Shown here: piece by piece, positions 29,304 to 37,564 of the stretch
How the letters are laid out: each line of letters begins with the position of its first letter
Position numbering within the stretch: position 1 is the first letter of the stretch
Assembly (NCBI GenBank): GCA_003152315.1
Contig: PLZV01000020.1
Span: forward strand, 71,997-135,996
From: Verrucomicrobiota bacterium
Lineage (GTDB): Bacteria > Verrucomicrobiota > Verrucomicrobiia > Palsa-1439
Reading direction: 5' to 3'
DNA length: 64,000 nucleotides
The notes under the pieces: model-generated
Told to the model about the DNA's origin: nothing
The model's database searches: none
What the model saw: only the letters and a program-made list of their open reading frames with translations
Position numbers and translations under genes: made by a program

Positions 29304-29793
29304 TATTCCGGCACTTGCGACATTCTTCAATTCATCGAAGAACTCAAGACCTACACCCTCTCCCCAGACGAGATTAGGGCCTATCTCGACAAGGCGGATC
29401 AGGTTCTGGGCGAAAAAGTCGACTTGCTCCATACACAGGAGCATGAATCAGAGAAGACTCAGCAGGAGATCGCCCACACCTACAAGCTGTACCAAGAGGA
29501 TCAATTGGACAGCAGCGGCTTCGGTCGTTTCTACAAACCACTGGAGGAGCGGAGAAAACAACTGGAAGAGAGCTTGCCCAAGATCCAAGCGGAAATCGAC
29601 CTCTGCAAGGTCAACAACCTCTCGGCTGAGCAAGTTGCTTCGGAAGTCCAGGATCCATACCAGCATTGGCCCGGTTTGGAGCCCGAAGCGAAACGAGCCA
29701 TCGTCGAAGCAATCACAGAGAAAATCGTCATCAGCAAGGACGAGATATCCATCACCCTCTGCTACCTGCCCCTTAGTGGAGATATGGCAAAAA
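29304..29793 (+). pseudogene. C-terminal relic of a large serine recombinase
   Basis: The frame after a TAG at 29301-29303 reads DILQFIEELKTYTLSPDEIRAYLDKADQVLGEKVDLL, then a coiled-coil stretch rich in Glu, Lys and Gln (QEHESEKTQQEIAHTYKLYQEDQ... EERRKQLEESLPKIQAEID). It ends with EAITEKIVISKDEISITLCYLP, a typical tail of large serine integrases. The catalytic N-terminal resolvase domain and recombinase domain are absent, so the gene is a fragment of about 160 residues. The frame has no stop of its own and runs directly into the tRNA-Ser gene, whose 3' end is at 29797. This suggests an old integration at the tRNA 3' end, later decayed. Confidence 0.75.
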
Positions 29794-29796
29794 GTT

Positions 29797-29891
29797 TGGC
29801 GGAGGGGGAGGGATTCGAACCCTCGGTACAGGCTTTAATCCCGTACAGCGGTTTAGCAAACCGCCGCTTTAGACCACTCAGCCACCCCTCC
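29797..29891 (-). tRNA. tRNA-Ser (anticodon GCT)
   Basis: On the minus strand GGAGGGG (5') pairs with CCCCTCC (3'), followed by discriminator G and an encoded CCA. The anticodon arm GCGGT-TTGCTAA-ACCGC gives anticodon GCT, reading AGC/AGU. A long variable arm is present (TGTACGGGATTAAAGCCTGTACC, with arms TGTAC... and GTAC...), as expected for a class II tRNA. The T-arm shows GGTTCGAATCC. The total is about 95 bases with CCA. A recombinase relic abuts its 3' end. Confidence 0.96.
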
Positions 29892-30123
29892 GCTGCAATT
29901 GCAGCGCCAACATACCAGACACCCCCAACCGTGGCAATCCGTTTGTCTCGCCCCACCAACATGGCGCGTGTCACTCCCATTGGTTGCGCGACGCATGGCA
30001 AGCTTGTTTTCGCCGCAACCCACCCGCGCCAGTGGTGGACGTTGAATCCGTTCCTACTTCCGGCCCGCTTGAACATGGGAGGGACGTTACCATCGCGACT
30101 CCCCCAGTGGCTTCGTATTCTTA

Positions 30124-30220
30124 AAACGAACCCACCGAAGTTTTTGGCAATTTCCGTCGCAACAAATTTATTCATAGGTGCTTACATCAAAAACGCTGTT
30201 ACAAAACGGTGGGTTCGTTT
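30124..30220. repeat. Inverted repeat pair, MITE-like
   Basis: AAACGAACCCACCG at 30124-30137 and its perfect reverse complement at 30207-30220 bound a 97-base unit of AT-richer sequence. The size and perfect arms fit a miniature inverted-repeat element or a large cruciform. No target-site duplication is obvious. Confidence 0.45.
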
Positions 30221-30327
30221 CGCAGAAACACATGTTTTCAAGGTTCTCCCCGTCTCGCCATGGCCTTGCTGACGGCAGATCCCCCGCAATGCCCCCAAAG
30301 CCAACGGGCCAGCATGCCGTAGTGGCG

Positions 30328-30384
30328 CTCCGTCGCGTAACGGAGTGTCCTTCTGCCTTCGAGTTGAACAGGCGTCCCGCCTGT
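30328..30384. repeat. Two adjacent perfect hairpins, REP-like
   Basis: CTCCGT-CGCGTA-ACGGAG (30328-30345) and ACAGGCG-TCC-CGCCTGT (30368-30384) lie 22 bases apart in a gene-free region. Paired GC-rich hairpins of this kind resemble dispersed repetitive extragenic elements. Only one copy is visible in this window. Confidence 0.4.
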
Positions 30385-30651
30385 ACTCTCTGCGCCGCCC
30401 ACTTGCCATCCGTCGTTACGCTTCAATTCATAATTCATGCTCCCACTATACCCATACCGCAGCGCCGCGTCCAGTAAAATTATCAATTCACGATAGCGCA
30501 TACTTGTCAACCGTATGCTTTAGCGAAGGAGCATTCCCCTCCTCGGGGGGGATAAAGGGATGGATGACAAGAGGGTGGCCGGTCTCACAAAGGGTATTCA
30601 ATTCACCTTGAAGGACAACCATCGTGTGTATAGCCTGATGACAGAGAAATA

Positions 30652-32760
30652 ATGAAAATCCTATTGCTGTGTTCTCTGGCAGGCATCATCTGGCCGCTCA
30701 TGGTTTTTGCAGAGCCAAACTCCGGGTTGATTCTCTGGTATCAGCAGCCGGCCAAAAGTGCCATGAACGAGGCGCTGCCCATCGGTAATGGACGGCTCGG
30801 CGGCGTGGTGTTCGGCGGTGTCGAACACGAGCGCATCCAATTCAACGAAGACAGCCTCTGGACCGGCGATGACAATCCCAGCGGCGATGACAACACCATG
30901 GGCGCGTACCAGGCGTTCGGCGATTTGATTCTCAGCTTCGATGACGGTGTGGACGCTTCCGTACAGAACTATCGCCGCCAACTCGACCTCGCCACGGCGA
31001 CGACGCGCACCGAGTTTACCCGTAACGGCGTGCGGTACGTGCGCGAAGCGTTTGCCAGTCATCCCGCGCAAGTTATCGTTATCCGCTGGAGCGCGGACAA
31101 GCCCGGCGCGATCACCGGTCACGTCGAACTGAAAGGCACGCACGGCGAACAAACGGCAGCGGACGGAAAGACGCTGTCATTTCGCGGGACGCTCAGCAAC
31201 GGAATGAAATACGAGGCGCAAGCGCGGGTACTCGCGCGCGGCGGCACAACGGACGGTGGACAGTTCAAGGCATGTGACGAAGTCGTGGTGTTACTCACCG
31301 CCGGCACGGACTACGCGATGGACTACGCAAAGGGCTACCGGGGGGAGTTGCGGTCGTTGAACTTCCCGTCAAAGAGCTACGACGAGTTGAAGGCCGAGCA
31401 CGTGAAGGATTTTCAGTCCTTGTTCAACCGCGTCTCGCTCGATCTGGGCCGATCCGACAATTCGTTGCCGACGGACAAACGCAAACGGCAACCCGACCCC
31501 GGACTTGCGACGCTGTTGTTTCAGTACGGCCGGTACTTGTTGATCTCGTGCTCGCGACCGGGAGGCTTGCCGGCGAATCTGCAGGGACTGTGGAACGACA
31601 GCAACACGCCGCCGTGGCATAGCGATTATCACTCCAACATCAACGTCGAGATGAACTATTGGCCCGCCGAGGTCGCCAACCTGGCCGAATGTCATCTGCC
31701 CTTCTTCGATCTGGTACGTAGCCAATTGCCGGCTTGGCGCAAGGTGAGCGGCGCGAAACGCGGTTTTGCCATCCGCACCTCGCACAACATCACCGGCGGC
31801 ATGGGTTGGAAATGGGACAAGACCGCCAACGCGTGGTATTGCCAGCATTTCTGGGAGCACTATGCGTTTGGGCAGGACAAGAATTACCTGCGCGAAGTCG
31901 CTTATCCCATCATCAAGGAAACCGTCGAGTATTGGGAAGACCATTTGAAGGCGTTGCCGGAGGGCCGACTCGTTGTTCCTAACGGTTGGTCGCCCGAGCA
32001 CGGCCCGGATGAAGACGGGGTGAGCTACAATCAGCAGATCGTCGGGGATTTGTTCTCCAATTACATCGAAACTGCGAACATCCTCGGCGTGGACAGAGAA
32101 TACCGCGACAAGATTGCCGGCCTGCGCGACAAGCTCGTCGGCCCGCAAATCGGCCGCTGGGGTCAACTCCAGGAATGGATGACCGACCGCGATGATCCGA
32201 ACGACCATCATCGGCACACGTCGCATCTGTTCGCGGTTTTTCCAGGACGGCAAATCAGCGTCGCCAGGACGCCGGAGCTGGCCAGGGCGGCGAAAGTCTC
32301 GCTCGACGCGCGCGGCATCGACCCGAGCAGCGACGTGCGCGAGTGGTCGTTTGCGTGGCGCACCGCCCTCCATGCGCGTCTGCACGACGGTGAGAGCGCA
32401 TACCAGATGCTCCAACAACTATTTTCCGACCGCAACACCTGCCCGAACCTGTTTGGTCTGCATCCCCCGATGCAAATGGACGGCAACTTCGGCATCACCG
32501 CCGGCATCGCCGAGATGCTCATGCAAAGCCACGAAGGCGAAATCAACCTGCTGCCCGCCCTACCGGCGGCCTGGCCGACCGGCCGCGTGACCGGCTTGCG
32601 TGCCCGCGGCGGGTTCAACGTCGCACTGCAATGGAAGGATGGAAGATTGATCGAAGCGACAATCCGTTCGCTGACCGGTCAGCCTTGTCACTTGCGTTAT
32701 GGAACGCGCACTGAGGAGATTCCCATCCGACGAAATGAAAGCGTTACTTGGCGGCCTTGA
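30652..32760 (+). CDS. GH95 family alpha-L-fucosidase (or alpha-galactosidase), secreted
   Basis: A 702-residue protein with signal peptide MKILLLCSLAGIIWPLMVFA. The GH95 N-terminal signature LWYQQPAKSAMNEALPIGNGRLGGVVFGGVEHERIQFNEDSLWTG is clear. The (alpha/alpha)6 barrel shows HSNINVEMNYWPAE (the Asn residues that activate water in the family) and DGNFGITAGIAEMLMQSHEGEINLLPALP (conserved catalytic Asp region). It is slightly shorter than the usual ~780 residues, mainly in the linker before KSYDELKAEHVKDFQSLF. GH95 enzymes remove alpha-1,2-fucose, which decorates xyloglucan and fits the neighbouring GH31, GH44 and GH74. First gene of a four-gene plus-strand operon. Confidence 0.9.
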   Translation: MKILLLCSLAGIIWPLMVFAEPNSGLILWYQQPAKSAMNEALPIGNGRLGGVVFGGVEHERIQFNEDSLWTGDDNPSGDDNTMGAYQAFGDLILSFDDGVDASVQNYRRQLDLATATTRTEFTRNGVRYVREAFASHPAQVIVIRWSADKPGAITGHVELKGTHGEQTAADGKTLSFRGTLSNGMKYEAQARVLARGGTTDGGQFKACDEVVVLLTAGTDYAMDYAKGYRGELRSLNFPSKSYDELKAEHVKDFQSLFNRVSLDLGRSDNSLPTDKRKRQPDPGLATLLFQYGRYLLISCSRPGGLPANLQGLWNDSNTPPWHSDYHSNINVEMNYWPAEVANLAECHLPFFDLVRSQLPAWRKVSGAKRGFAIRTSHNITGGMGWKWDKTANAWYCQHFWEHYAFGQDKNYLREVAYPIIKETVEYWEDHLKALPEGRLVVPNGWSPEHGPDEDGVSYNQQIVGDLFSNYIETANILGVDREYRDKIAGLRDKLVGPQIGRWGQLQEWMTDRDDPNDHHRHTSHLFAVFPGRQISVARTPELARAAKVSLDARGIDPSSDVREWSFAWRTALHARLHDGESAYQMLQQLFSDRNTCPNLFGLHPPMQMDGNFGITAGIAEMLMQSHEGEINLLPALPAAWPTGRVTGLRARGGFNVALQWKDGRLIEATIRSLTGQPCHLRYGTRTEEIPIRRNESVTWRP

Positions 32761-32884
32761 CACATTCAGCACAATGGCAGGCCAATGGCGGCTTTGTCTT
32801 GCCGATTGCGGGCTGTCCCCGGTAGACTCGTGCTCACGGTCGTCTGCCCCGCCGCACAAGCGACGCGGGAGGACGGGAGATAAA

Positions 32885-35431
32885 ATGGTCCTACAAGTAG
32901 GAGATAAATTTCTCAAAGTCGAAGCGTGCGCGCCCAACATAATCCGGGTGGCCTGCGCGCGGCAGCGTTCGTTTTTCTCGCGACCGAGTCTGGTAGTGCT
33001 GCCGCAACGCAAACCGCCCAAATGCAAGGTCACACACGCGGCGCGCGAAACGATTTTCACGACCAGCCGCCTCCAGGTCCGTGTGAGTTCGGCGACCGGT
33101 GCCGTCACGTTCCTTGACGCCGACGGCAACGCGATACTCGCTGAACGGAGCCGCGGACGGAAGATCACGCCGGCAAAGGTGGAGGGCGAGCGGACGTTTC
33201 ACGTGCAACAACGGTGGGAAGCCAACGCCGATGAATCGCTTTACGGGCTTGGCCAGCGGCAACTGGGAATCCTCGACATCAAAGGCTACGACCTCGATCT
33301 ATGGCAACACAACACGCATGTCGCCGTCCCGGTTCTGGTATCGAGCCGCGGCTATGGCATCCTGTGGGACAACAACTCCTACACGCGGTTTGGCGATCTG
33401 CGCCCATTTGAGGCAATTCCCCCGCAATGCCTGCGCAAGGCGGGCGGCGAACTCGTTCCCCCCGTGACAGGCGATTATCAACTCCAGACATACTCCAACG
33501 GCAGCATCAAGCTCTGGCTGGATAATCGCCTGCTGATCGATCACTGGCGGCAGACGTGGCTTGCCGATTACGATCAGGTCAAGGTCCACCTCGAGGCCAA
33601 CCGTCATTACCGATTGAAGGTCGAATCCGGCGGCGAGCAGGCCACAACGATGGAGTTGCGGTGGAAGACGCCGGCACCAGATGACAGCACATCGCTCTGG
33701 TCGGAAGTTGGCGAGGGCATTGATTACTATTTTGTTTACGGGCCGGAACTGGACAAGGTCGTCGCCGGCTATCGTCGCCTCACCGGGCAGGCGACCCTAC
33801 TGCCCGGATGGGCGTTTGGCCTCTGGCAATCACGGCAGCGTTACGAAACGTCCCAACAGAGTCTCGATGTGGTCGATGAGTTTCGCCAGCGTGGCATTCC
33901 CTTCGATAACATCGTGCAGGATTGGCTGTACTGGCCGAAGGACGCGTGGGGCTCACACCAGTTCGACCCGGAACGGTTCCCCGACCCCGACGGTTGGATC
34001 AAAGCCATCCACAAGAAGCACGCGCGTCTGATGATTTCGGTCTGGGGCAAATACTACCCCGGCACCGCCAACTTTGAGGCGATGCAAACCGCCGGGTTCC
34101 TCTACCAGCCCAACCTGCGCGAAGGTCTCCGCGACTGGGTCGGTTTTCCGTACACAATGTATGACGCATTCAATCCTGCGGCGCGCAAGCTGTTCTGGTC
34201 GCAAATCAACACGGCGTTGTTCCGTAAGGGCGTTGATGCGTGGTGGATGGACGCCACCGAGCCGGAACTCACGGGGGCGCCGCTAACTCTGGAAGGCCAT
34301 CGAAGTCACATGCAACCCGTTGCCCTGGGGACCGCTTCGCGCGTCATGAATGCGTATCCCTTGATGAACAGCCGGGGCGTGTACGAAGGGCAGCGCCGCG
34401 CCGCGCCGAACCAGCGCGTCTTCATTCTCACGCGTTCCGGGTACGCCGGGACGCAACGGTATGCCACTGCCACCTGGTCGGGTGACATCACGTCCACGTG
34501 GACGGCCCTGGCGAAACAGATCCCCGCCGGACTTGGGTTCAGCATCTGCGGCCTGCCGTATTGGACGATGGATGTTGGCGGCTACACAATGCAGTCGCGT
34601 TTCTCCGCCAAAGACCAGACGCCGGAAGCCGCGGAGGAATGGGCCGAACTCAATGCGCGCTGGTTTCAATTTGGCGCATTTGTTCCGCTGTTGCGTTTGC
34701 ATGGCGAACTCCGACCGCGCGAGCCGTGGACGTTCGGCGCGGCGTACGAGACGATCGTGAAGTTCGACCGTTTGCGTTACCGGCTGATGCCGTACATTTA
34801 TTCTCTGGCCGGCGCGGTCACACACGACGGCGGCACCATGATGCGACCGCTGGTCATGGATTTTCCCGGAGACGCCACCGCGCGCAAGGTCGTGGATCAA
34901 TACCTGTTCGGCCCGGCGTTGCTCGTCGCGCCGGTTACCGAATACAAAGCACGCCGCCGATCGGTGTACTTGCCGGGGACGACGCGGTGGTACGATTTCT
35001 GGACCGGCGTGGCGCAGGCTGGGGGACAAACAATTGACGCGCCCGCGCCATACGATTCGATGCCGTTGTACGTCAGAGCTGGTTCGATCGTTCCGTTCGG
35101 CCCGGAGCTGCAGTACACCGCCGAGAAACCTGCCAACCCGATCACGCTATTTGTGTACGCCGGCGCGGACGGCGCCGTCACGCTATACGAAGATGATGGG
35201 CTGACGTACGGCTACGAGCGCGGCGCGTTCACCCGCATCCCGATTCAGTGGAACGACACGACGAAGGTCCTCACCATTGGCCGGCGCGAAGGCTCCTTTC
35301 CCGGTATGCTCGCGCAACGCACGTTCGAGGCCGTGTTGGTTTCGAAAGCCAGCCCGGTTGGCTTTTCATTCGAACCACGGGCCGATTGCGCCAAGCGTTA
35401 TCGCGGGGCAAAGGTCGAGGTTCGACTATGA
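32885..35431 (+). CDS. GH31 alpha-xylosidase-like enzyme with inserted PA14 domain
   Basis: About 848 residues. N-terminal beta-sandwich (MVLQVGDKFLKVEACAPNIIRVACARQR), interrupted at about 185-265 by a PA14 domain (VTGDYQLQTYSNGSIKLWLDNRLLIDHWRQ...YRLKVESGGEQATTMELRW). The GH31 barrel shows LPGWAFGLWQSRQRYETSQQSLDVV, the nucleophile Asp in VDAWWMDATEPEL and the acid/base Asp in ATWSGDITSTW, then WTMDVGGY. A PA14 insertion is known in alpha-xylosidases acting on xyloglucan oligosaccharides. ATG at 32885, preceded by GGGAG, is chosen; no signal peptide is visible, nor in the upstream in-frame extension, so it may be intracellular or periplasmic by another route. It lies in an operon between GH95 and GH3. 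Confidence 0.87.
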   Translation: MVLQVGDKFLKVEACAPNIIRVACARQRSFFSRPSLVVLPQRKPPKCKVTHAARETIFTTSRLQVRVSSATGAVTFLDADGNAILAERSRGRKITPAKVEGERTFHVQQRWEANADESLYGLGQRQLGILDIKGYDLDLWQHNTHVAVPVLVSSRGYGILWDNNSYTRFGDLRPFEAIPPQCLRKAGGELVPPVTGDYQLQTYSNGSIKLWLDNRLLIDHWRQTWLADYDQVKVHLEANRHYRLKVESGGEQATTMELRWKTPAPDDSTSLWSEVGEGIDYYFVYGPELDKVVAGYRRLTGQATLLPGWAFGLWQSRQRYETSQQSLDVVDEFRQRGIPFDNIVQDWLYWPKDAWGSHQFDPERFPDPDGWIKAIHKKHARLMISVWGKYYPGTANFEAMQTAGFLYQPNLREGLRDWVGFPYTMYDAFNPAARKLFWSQINTALFRKGVDAWWMDATEPELTGAPLTLEGHRSHMQPVALGTASRVMNAYPLMNSRGVYEGQRRAAPNQRVFILTRSGYAGTQRYATATWSGDITSTWTALAKQIPAGLGFSICGLPYWTMDVGGYTMQSRFSAKDQTPEAAEEWAELNARWFQFGAFVPLLRLHGELRPREPWTFGAAYETIVKFDRLRYRLMPYIYSLAGAVTHDGGTMMRPLVMDFPGDATARKVVDQYLFGPALLVAPVTEYKARRRSVYLPGTTRWYDFWTGVAQAGGQTIDAPAPYDSMPLYVRAGSIVPFGPELQYTAEKPANPITLFVYAGADGAVTLYEDDGLTYGYERGAFTRIPIQWNDTTKVLTIGRREGSFPGMLAQRTFEAVLVSKASPVGFSFEPRADCAKRYRGAKVEVRL

Positions 35432-35479
35432 TGATCAACTGCTGACCGGTGTTGGCGGTTTGTCCCGGATATCAAAGAT

Positions 35480-37519
35480 ATGACCCAGCCAATCGAAGCG
35501 CGCGTTGAAGATCTGCTGTCGCGGCTGTCGCTCGAGGAAAAGGTCGCGTTGGTGCACGCGGATTCAAAGTTCACCACGGCGGCAATTCCACGGCTCGGCA
35601 TTCCCAAACGCTGGCTGTCCGACGGACCGCACGGCGTGCGCCAGGAGGTCGGCCCGGACACGTGGAAGCCAGCGGGGCGTACCGACGATTTTGCGACGGC
35701 GATGCCGTGTGGAATCGCTTTGGCGGCGACGTGGAATCCCGACCTCGCGCAGGCCGAAGGCGCGGTGATCGGCGAAGAAGCGCTGGCACGCGGCAAGCAT
35801 ATCATGCTTGGCCCGGGCGTGAACATCATGCGCACACCATTGTGCGGCCGCAATTTTGAATACTTCGGTGAAGACCCGTTTCTCGCGTCGCGCATCGCGG
35901 TCGGTTACATCCGCGGCCAACAATCGCAAGGTGTGGCGTCGTGCGTCAAACATCTCGCCGCCAACAATCAGGAGTTGGAGCGCATGACGATCAACGTCGA
36001 AATGGACGAGCGGACGTTGCGCGAGATTTATTTGCCCGCGTTCAAGGCCGCCGTAGAAGAGGCCGGCGTCTACACCGTCATGGGCGCGTACAACAGGTTC
36101 CGCGGCCAGTTCTGTTCCCATAACGATTATTTGCTCAACAACATTCTTAAGGGCGAGTGGAATTTTCAGGGCCTGGTCGTGTCCGATTGGGCCGCCGTGC
36201 ACGACACGCGCGAAGCCTCGCTTTGCGGGCTCGACCTCGAAATGGGCACCGACAAACCGTACGACGAATTCTTTCTCGGAAGGCCGTTCCGTGAAGCAGT
36301 GCAAGGGGGTGACATTGCGTTATCGGTTCTCGACGACAAGGTGCGGCGCAATCTGCGCGTAATGATCGGTACCGGCCTGCTCGAGGGTCGGCCACCCGGC
36401 TCGCTCAACACCAAAAAGCATCAAGCCACCGCCCGCCGCGTGGCGGAGGAGGCGATGGTGTTGCTCAAGAACGATGACGGCGCATTGCCGCTCGATCCGT
36501 CCCGGATCAAGTCGCTCGCCGTCATCGGCGAGAACGCAACGCGGTTGCATGCCCATGGCGGCGACAGTTCCGGAATCAAGGCTTTCTACGAAATTGCGCC
36601 GCTGGAAGGAATCCTGCAGCGCGCGGGCAGCCAGGTGAACGTCACGTATTCAGTCGGCTATGGAAGCGACACTGGCAATGATGCCATCGAGCGCGCGGTG
36701 CAAGCGGCGAAGGCGGCGGACGTGGTGGTGTTCGTTGGCGGGTTGAATCACGACAGCAATTCCGACGTCGAAGGATCGGACCGGCTTGATATGAAATTGC
36801 CATACCGTCAAGACGAGTTGATCCAGCGCATCGTGGAGGCAAACCCGCGCACGATTGTCGTCCTCATCGCCGGCTCTCCGGTCGAAATGGGCGCATGGTT
36901 GGAGCGCGTGCCTGCCGTGTTGCTCGCGTGGTATGGCGGAATGGAAGGCGGCAACGCGCTCGCGCGGATTCTGTTTGGCGACGTCAACCCCTCCGGCAAA
37001 CTGCCCTGCACATTCCCGAAACGGCTCGCTGACTCGCCCGCGCACTCACTCAATGCTTATCCCGGCACCAACGGCACGGTCCGTTACGAAGAAGGCCTGC
37101 TTGTCGGCTATCGCTGGTTCGATACCAAAAACATCGAACCGCTGTTTTCCTTCGGGCATGGATTATCGTACACACGCTTCGAGTATTCGAATTTGCGGTT
37201 GAGCCCAGGCGCTGCCGAGTTCGACGTCGTCAATGTCGGCGAACACGAAGGCGGCGAGGTCGCGCAGCTTTACGTACACGACGCACACCCGCGTCTCGCG
37301 CGACCGGACAAGGAATTGAAGGGGTTCCGCAAGATTTTCCTCAAACCCGGCGAGAAACAGCGCGTGTCCATTCCGCTTGATCAAGGCTCCTTTGCGTTCT
37401 ACGACTCCGACCGGCGCGCCTGGGTGGCCGAGCCGGGCGAGTTCACGATTCTCGTCGGCAGTTCGTCGCGCGACATTCGCTTGCAGGACAAATTCACCCT
37501 GCGCCGACCATCGAGCTGA
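35480..37519 (+). CDS. GH3 beta-glucosidase-like enzyme, no signal peptide
   Basis: A 679-residue retaining hydrolase likely releasing glucose from beta-glucoside ends. The N-terminus MTQPIEARVEDLLSRLSLEEKVALV is typical of GH3, followed by RWLSDGPHGVR, GPGVNIMRTPLCGRNFEYFGEDPFL, CVKHLAANNQE and the nucleophile Asp in LVVSDWAAVHD. The second alpha/beta domain (VVVFVGGLNHDSNSDVEGSDR) and the C-terminal FN3-like domain (SFGHGLSYTRFEYSNL) are present. No signal peptide is seen, so it is probably cytoplasmic and handles imported oligosaccharides. It starts 48 bases after the GH31 gene and is followed at 45 bases by GH44. Confidence 0.92.
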   Translation: MTQPIEARVEDLLSRLSLEEKVALVHADSKFTTAAIPRLGIPKRWLSDGPHGVRQEVGPDTWKPAGRTDDFATAMPCGIALAATWNPDLAQAEGAVIGEEALARGKHIMLGPGVNIMRTPLCGRNFEYFGEDPFLASRIAVGYIRGQQSQGVASCVKHLAANNQELERMTINVEMDERTLREIYLPAFKAAVEEAGVYTVMGAYNRFRGQFCSHNDYLLNNILKGEWNFQGLVVSDWAAVHDTREASLCGLDLEMGTDKPYDEFFLGRPFREAVQGGDIALSVLDDKVRRNLRVMIGTGLLEGRPPGSLNTKKHQATARRVAEEAMVLLKNDDGALPLDPSRIKSLAVIGENATRLHAHGGDSSGIKAFYEIAPLEGILQRAGSQVNVTYSVGYGSDTGNDAIERAVQAAKAADVVVFVGGLNHDSNSDVEGSDRLDMKLPYRQDELIQRIVEANPRTIVVLIAGSPVEMGAWLERVPAVLLAWYGGMEGGNALARILFGDVNPSGKLPCTFPKRLADSPAHSLNAYPGTNGTVRYEEGLLVGYRWFDTKNIEPLFSFGHGLSYTRFEYSNLRLSPGAAEFDVVNVGEHEGGEVAQLYVHDAHPRLARPDKELKGFRKIFLKPGEKQRVSIPLDQGSFAFYDSDRRAWVAEPGEFTILVGSSSRDIRLQDKFTLRRPSS

Positions 37520-37564
37520 ACGCGACTTCGTGGTGTGTTACAATGGTGTATCAAAGTTCTGTCC

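Larger units (their letters stand above)
29892..30651. other. Gene-free region with inverted repeats upstream of GH95 operon
   Basis: About 760 bases with no gene I can support. They contain a 14-base inverted repeat about 97 bp apart (30124-30137 and 30207-30220), two short perfect hairpins (30328-30345 and 30368-30384), and an inverted repeat GCATAC-N9-GTATGC at 30498-30518, about 135 bases before the GH95 start. Short frames here read as low-complexity Arg-rich text, typical of non-coding dispersed repeats. Confidence 0.55.

Noticed and set aside
29424-30272. Long open frame that continues from the recombinase relic through the tRNA
   Set aside because: Only the part up to about 29793 resembles a recombinase; the rest is translated tRNA (GEGFEPS is the T-arm) and intergenic DNA.
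30182-30611. Several short Arg-rich frames before the GH95 gene
   Set aside because: They read through hairpins and inverted repeats on both strands, with no motif or ribosome site.
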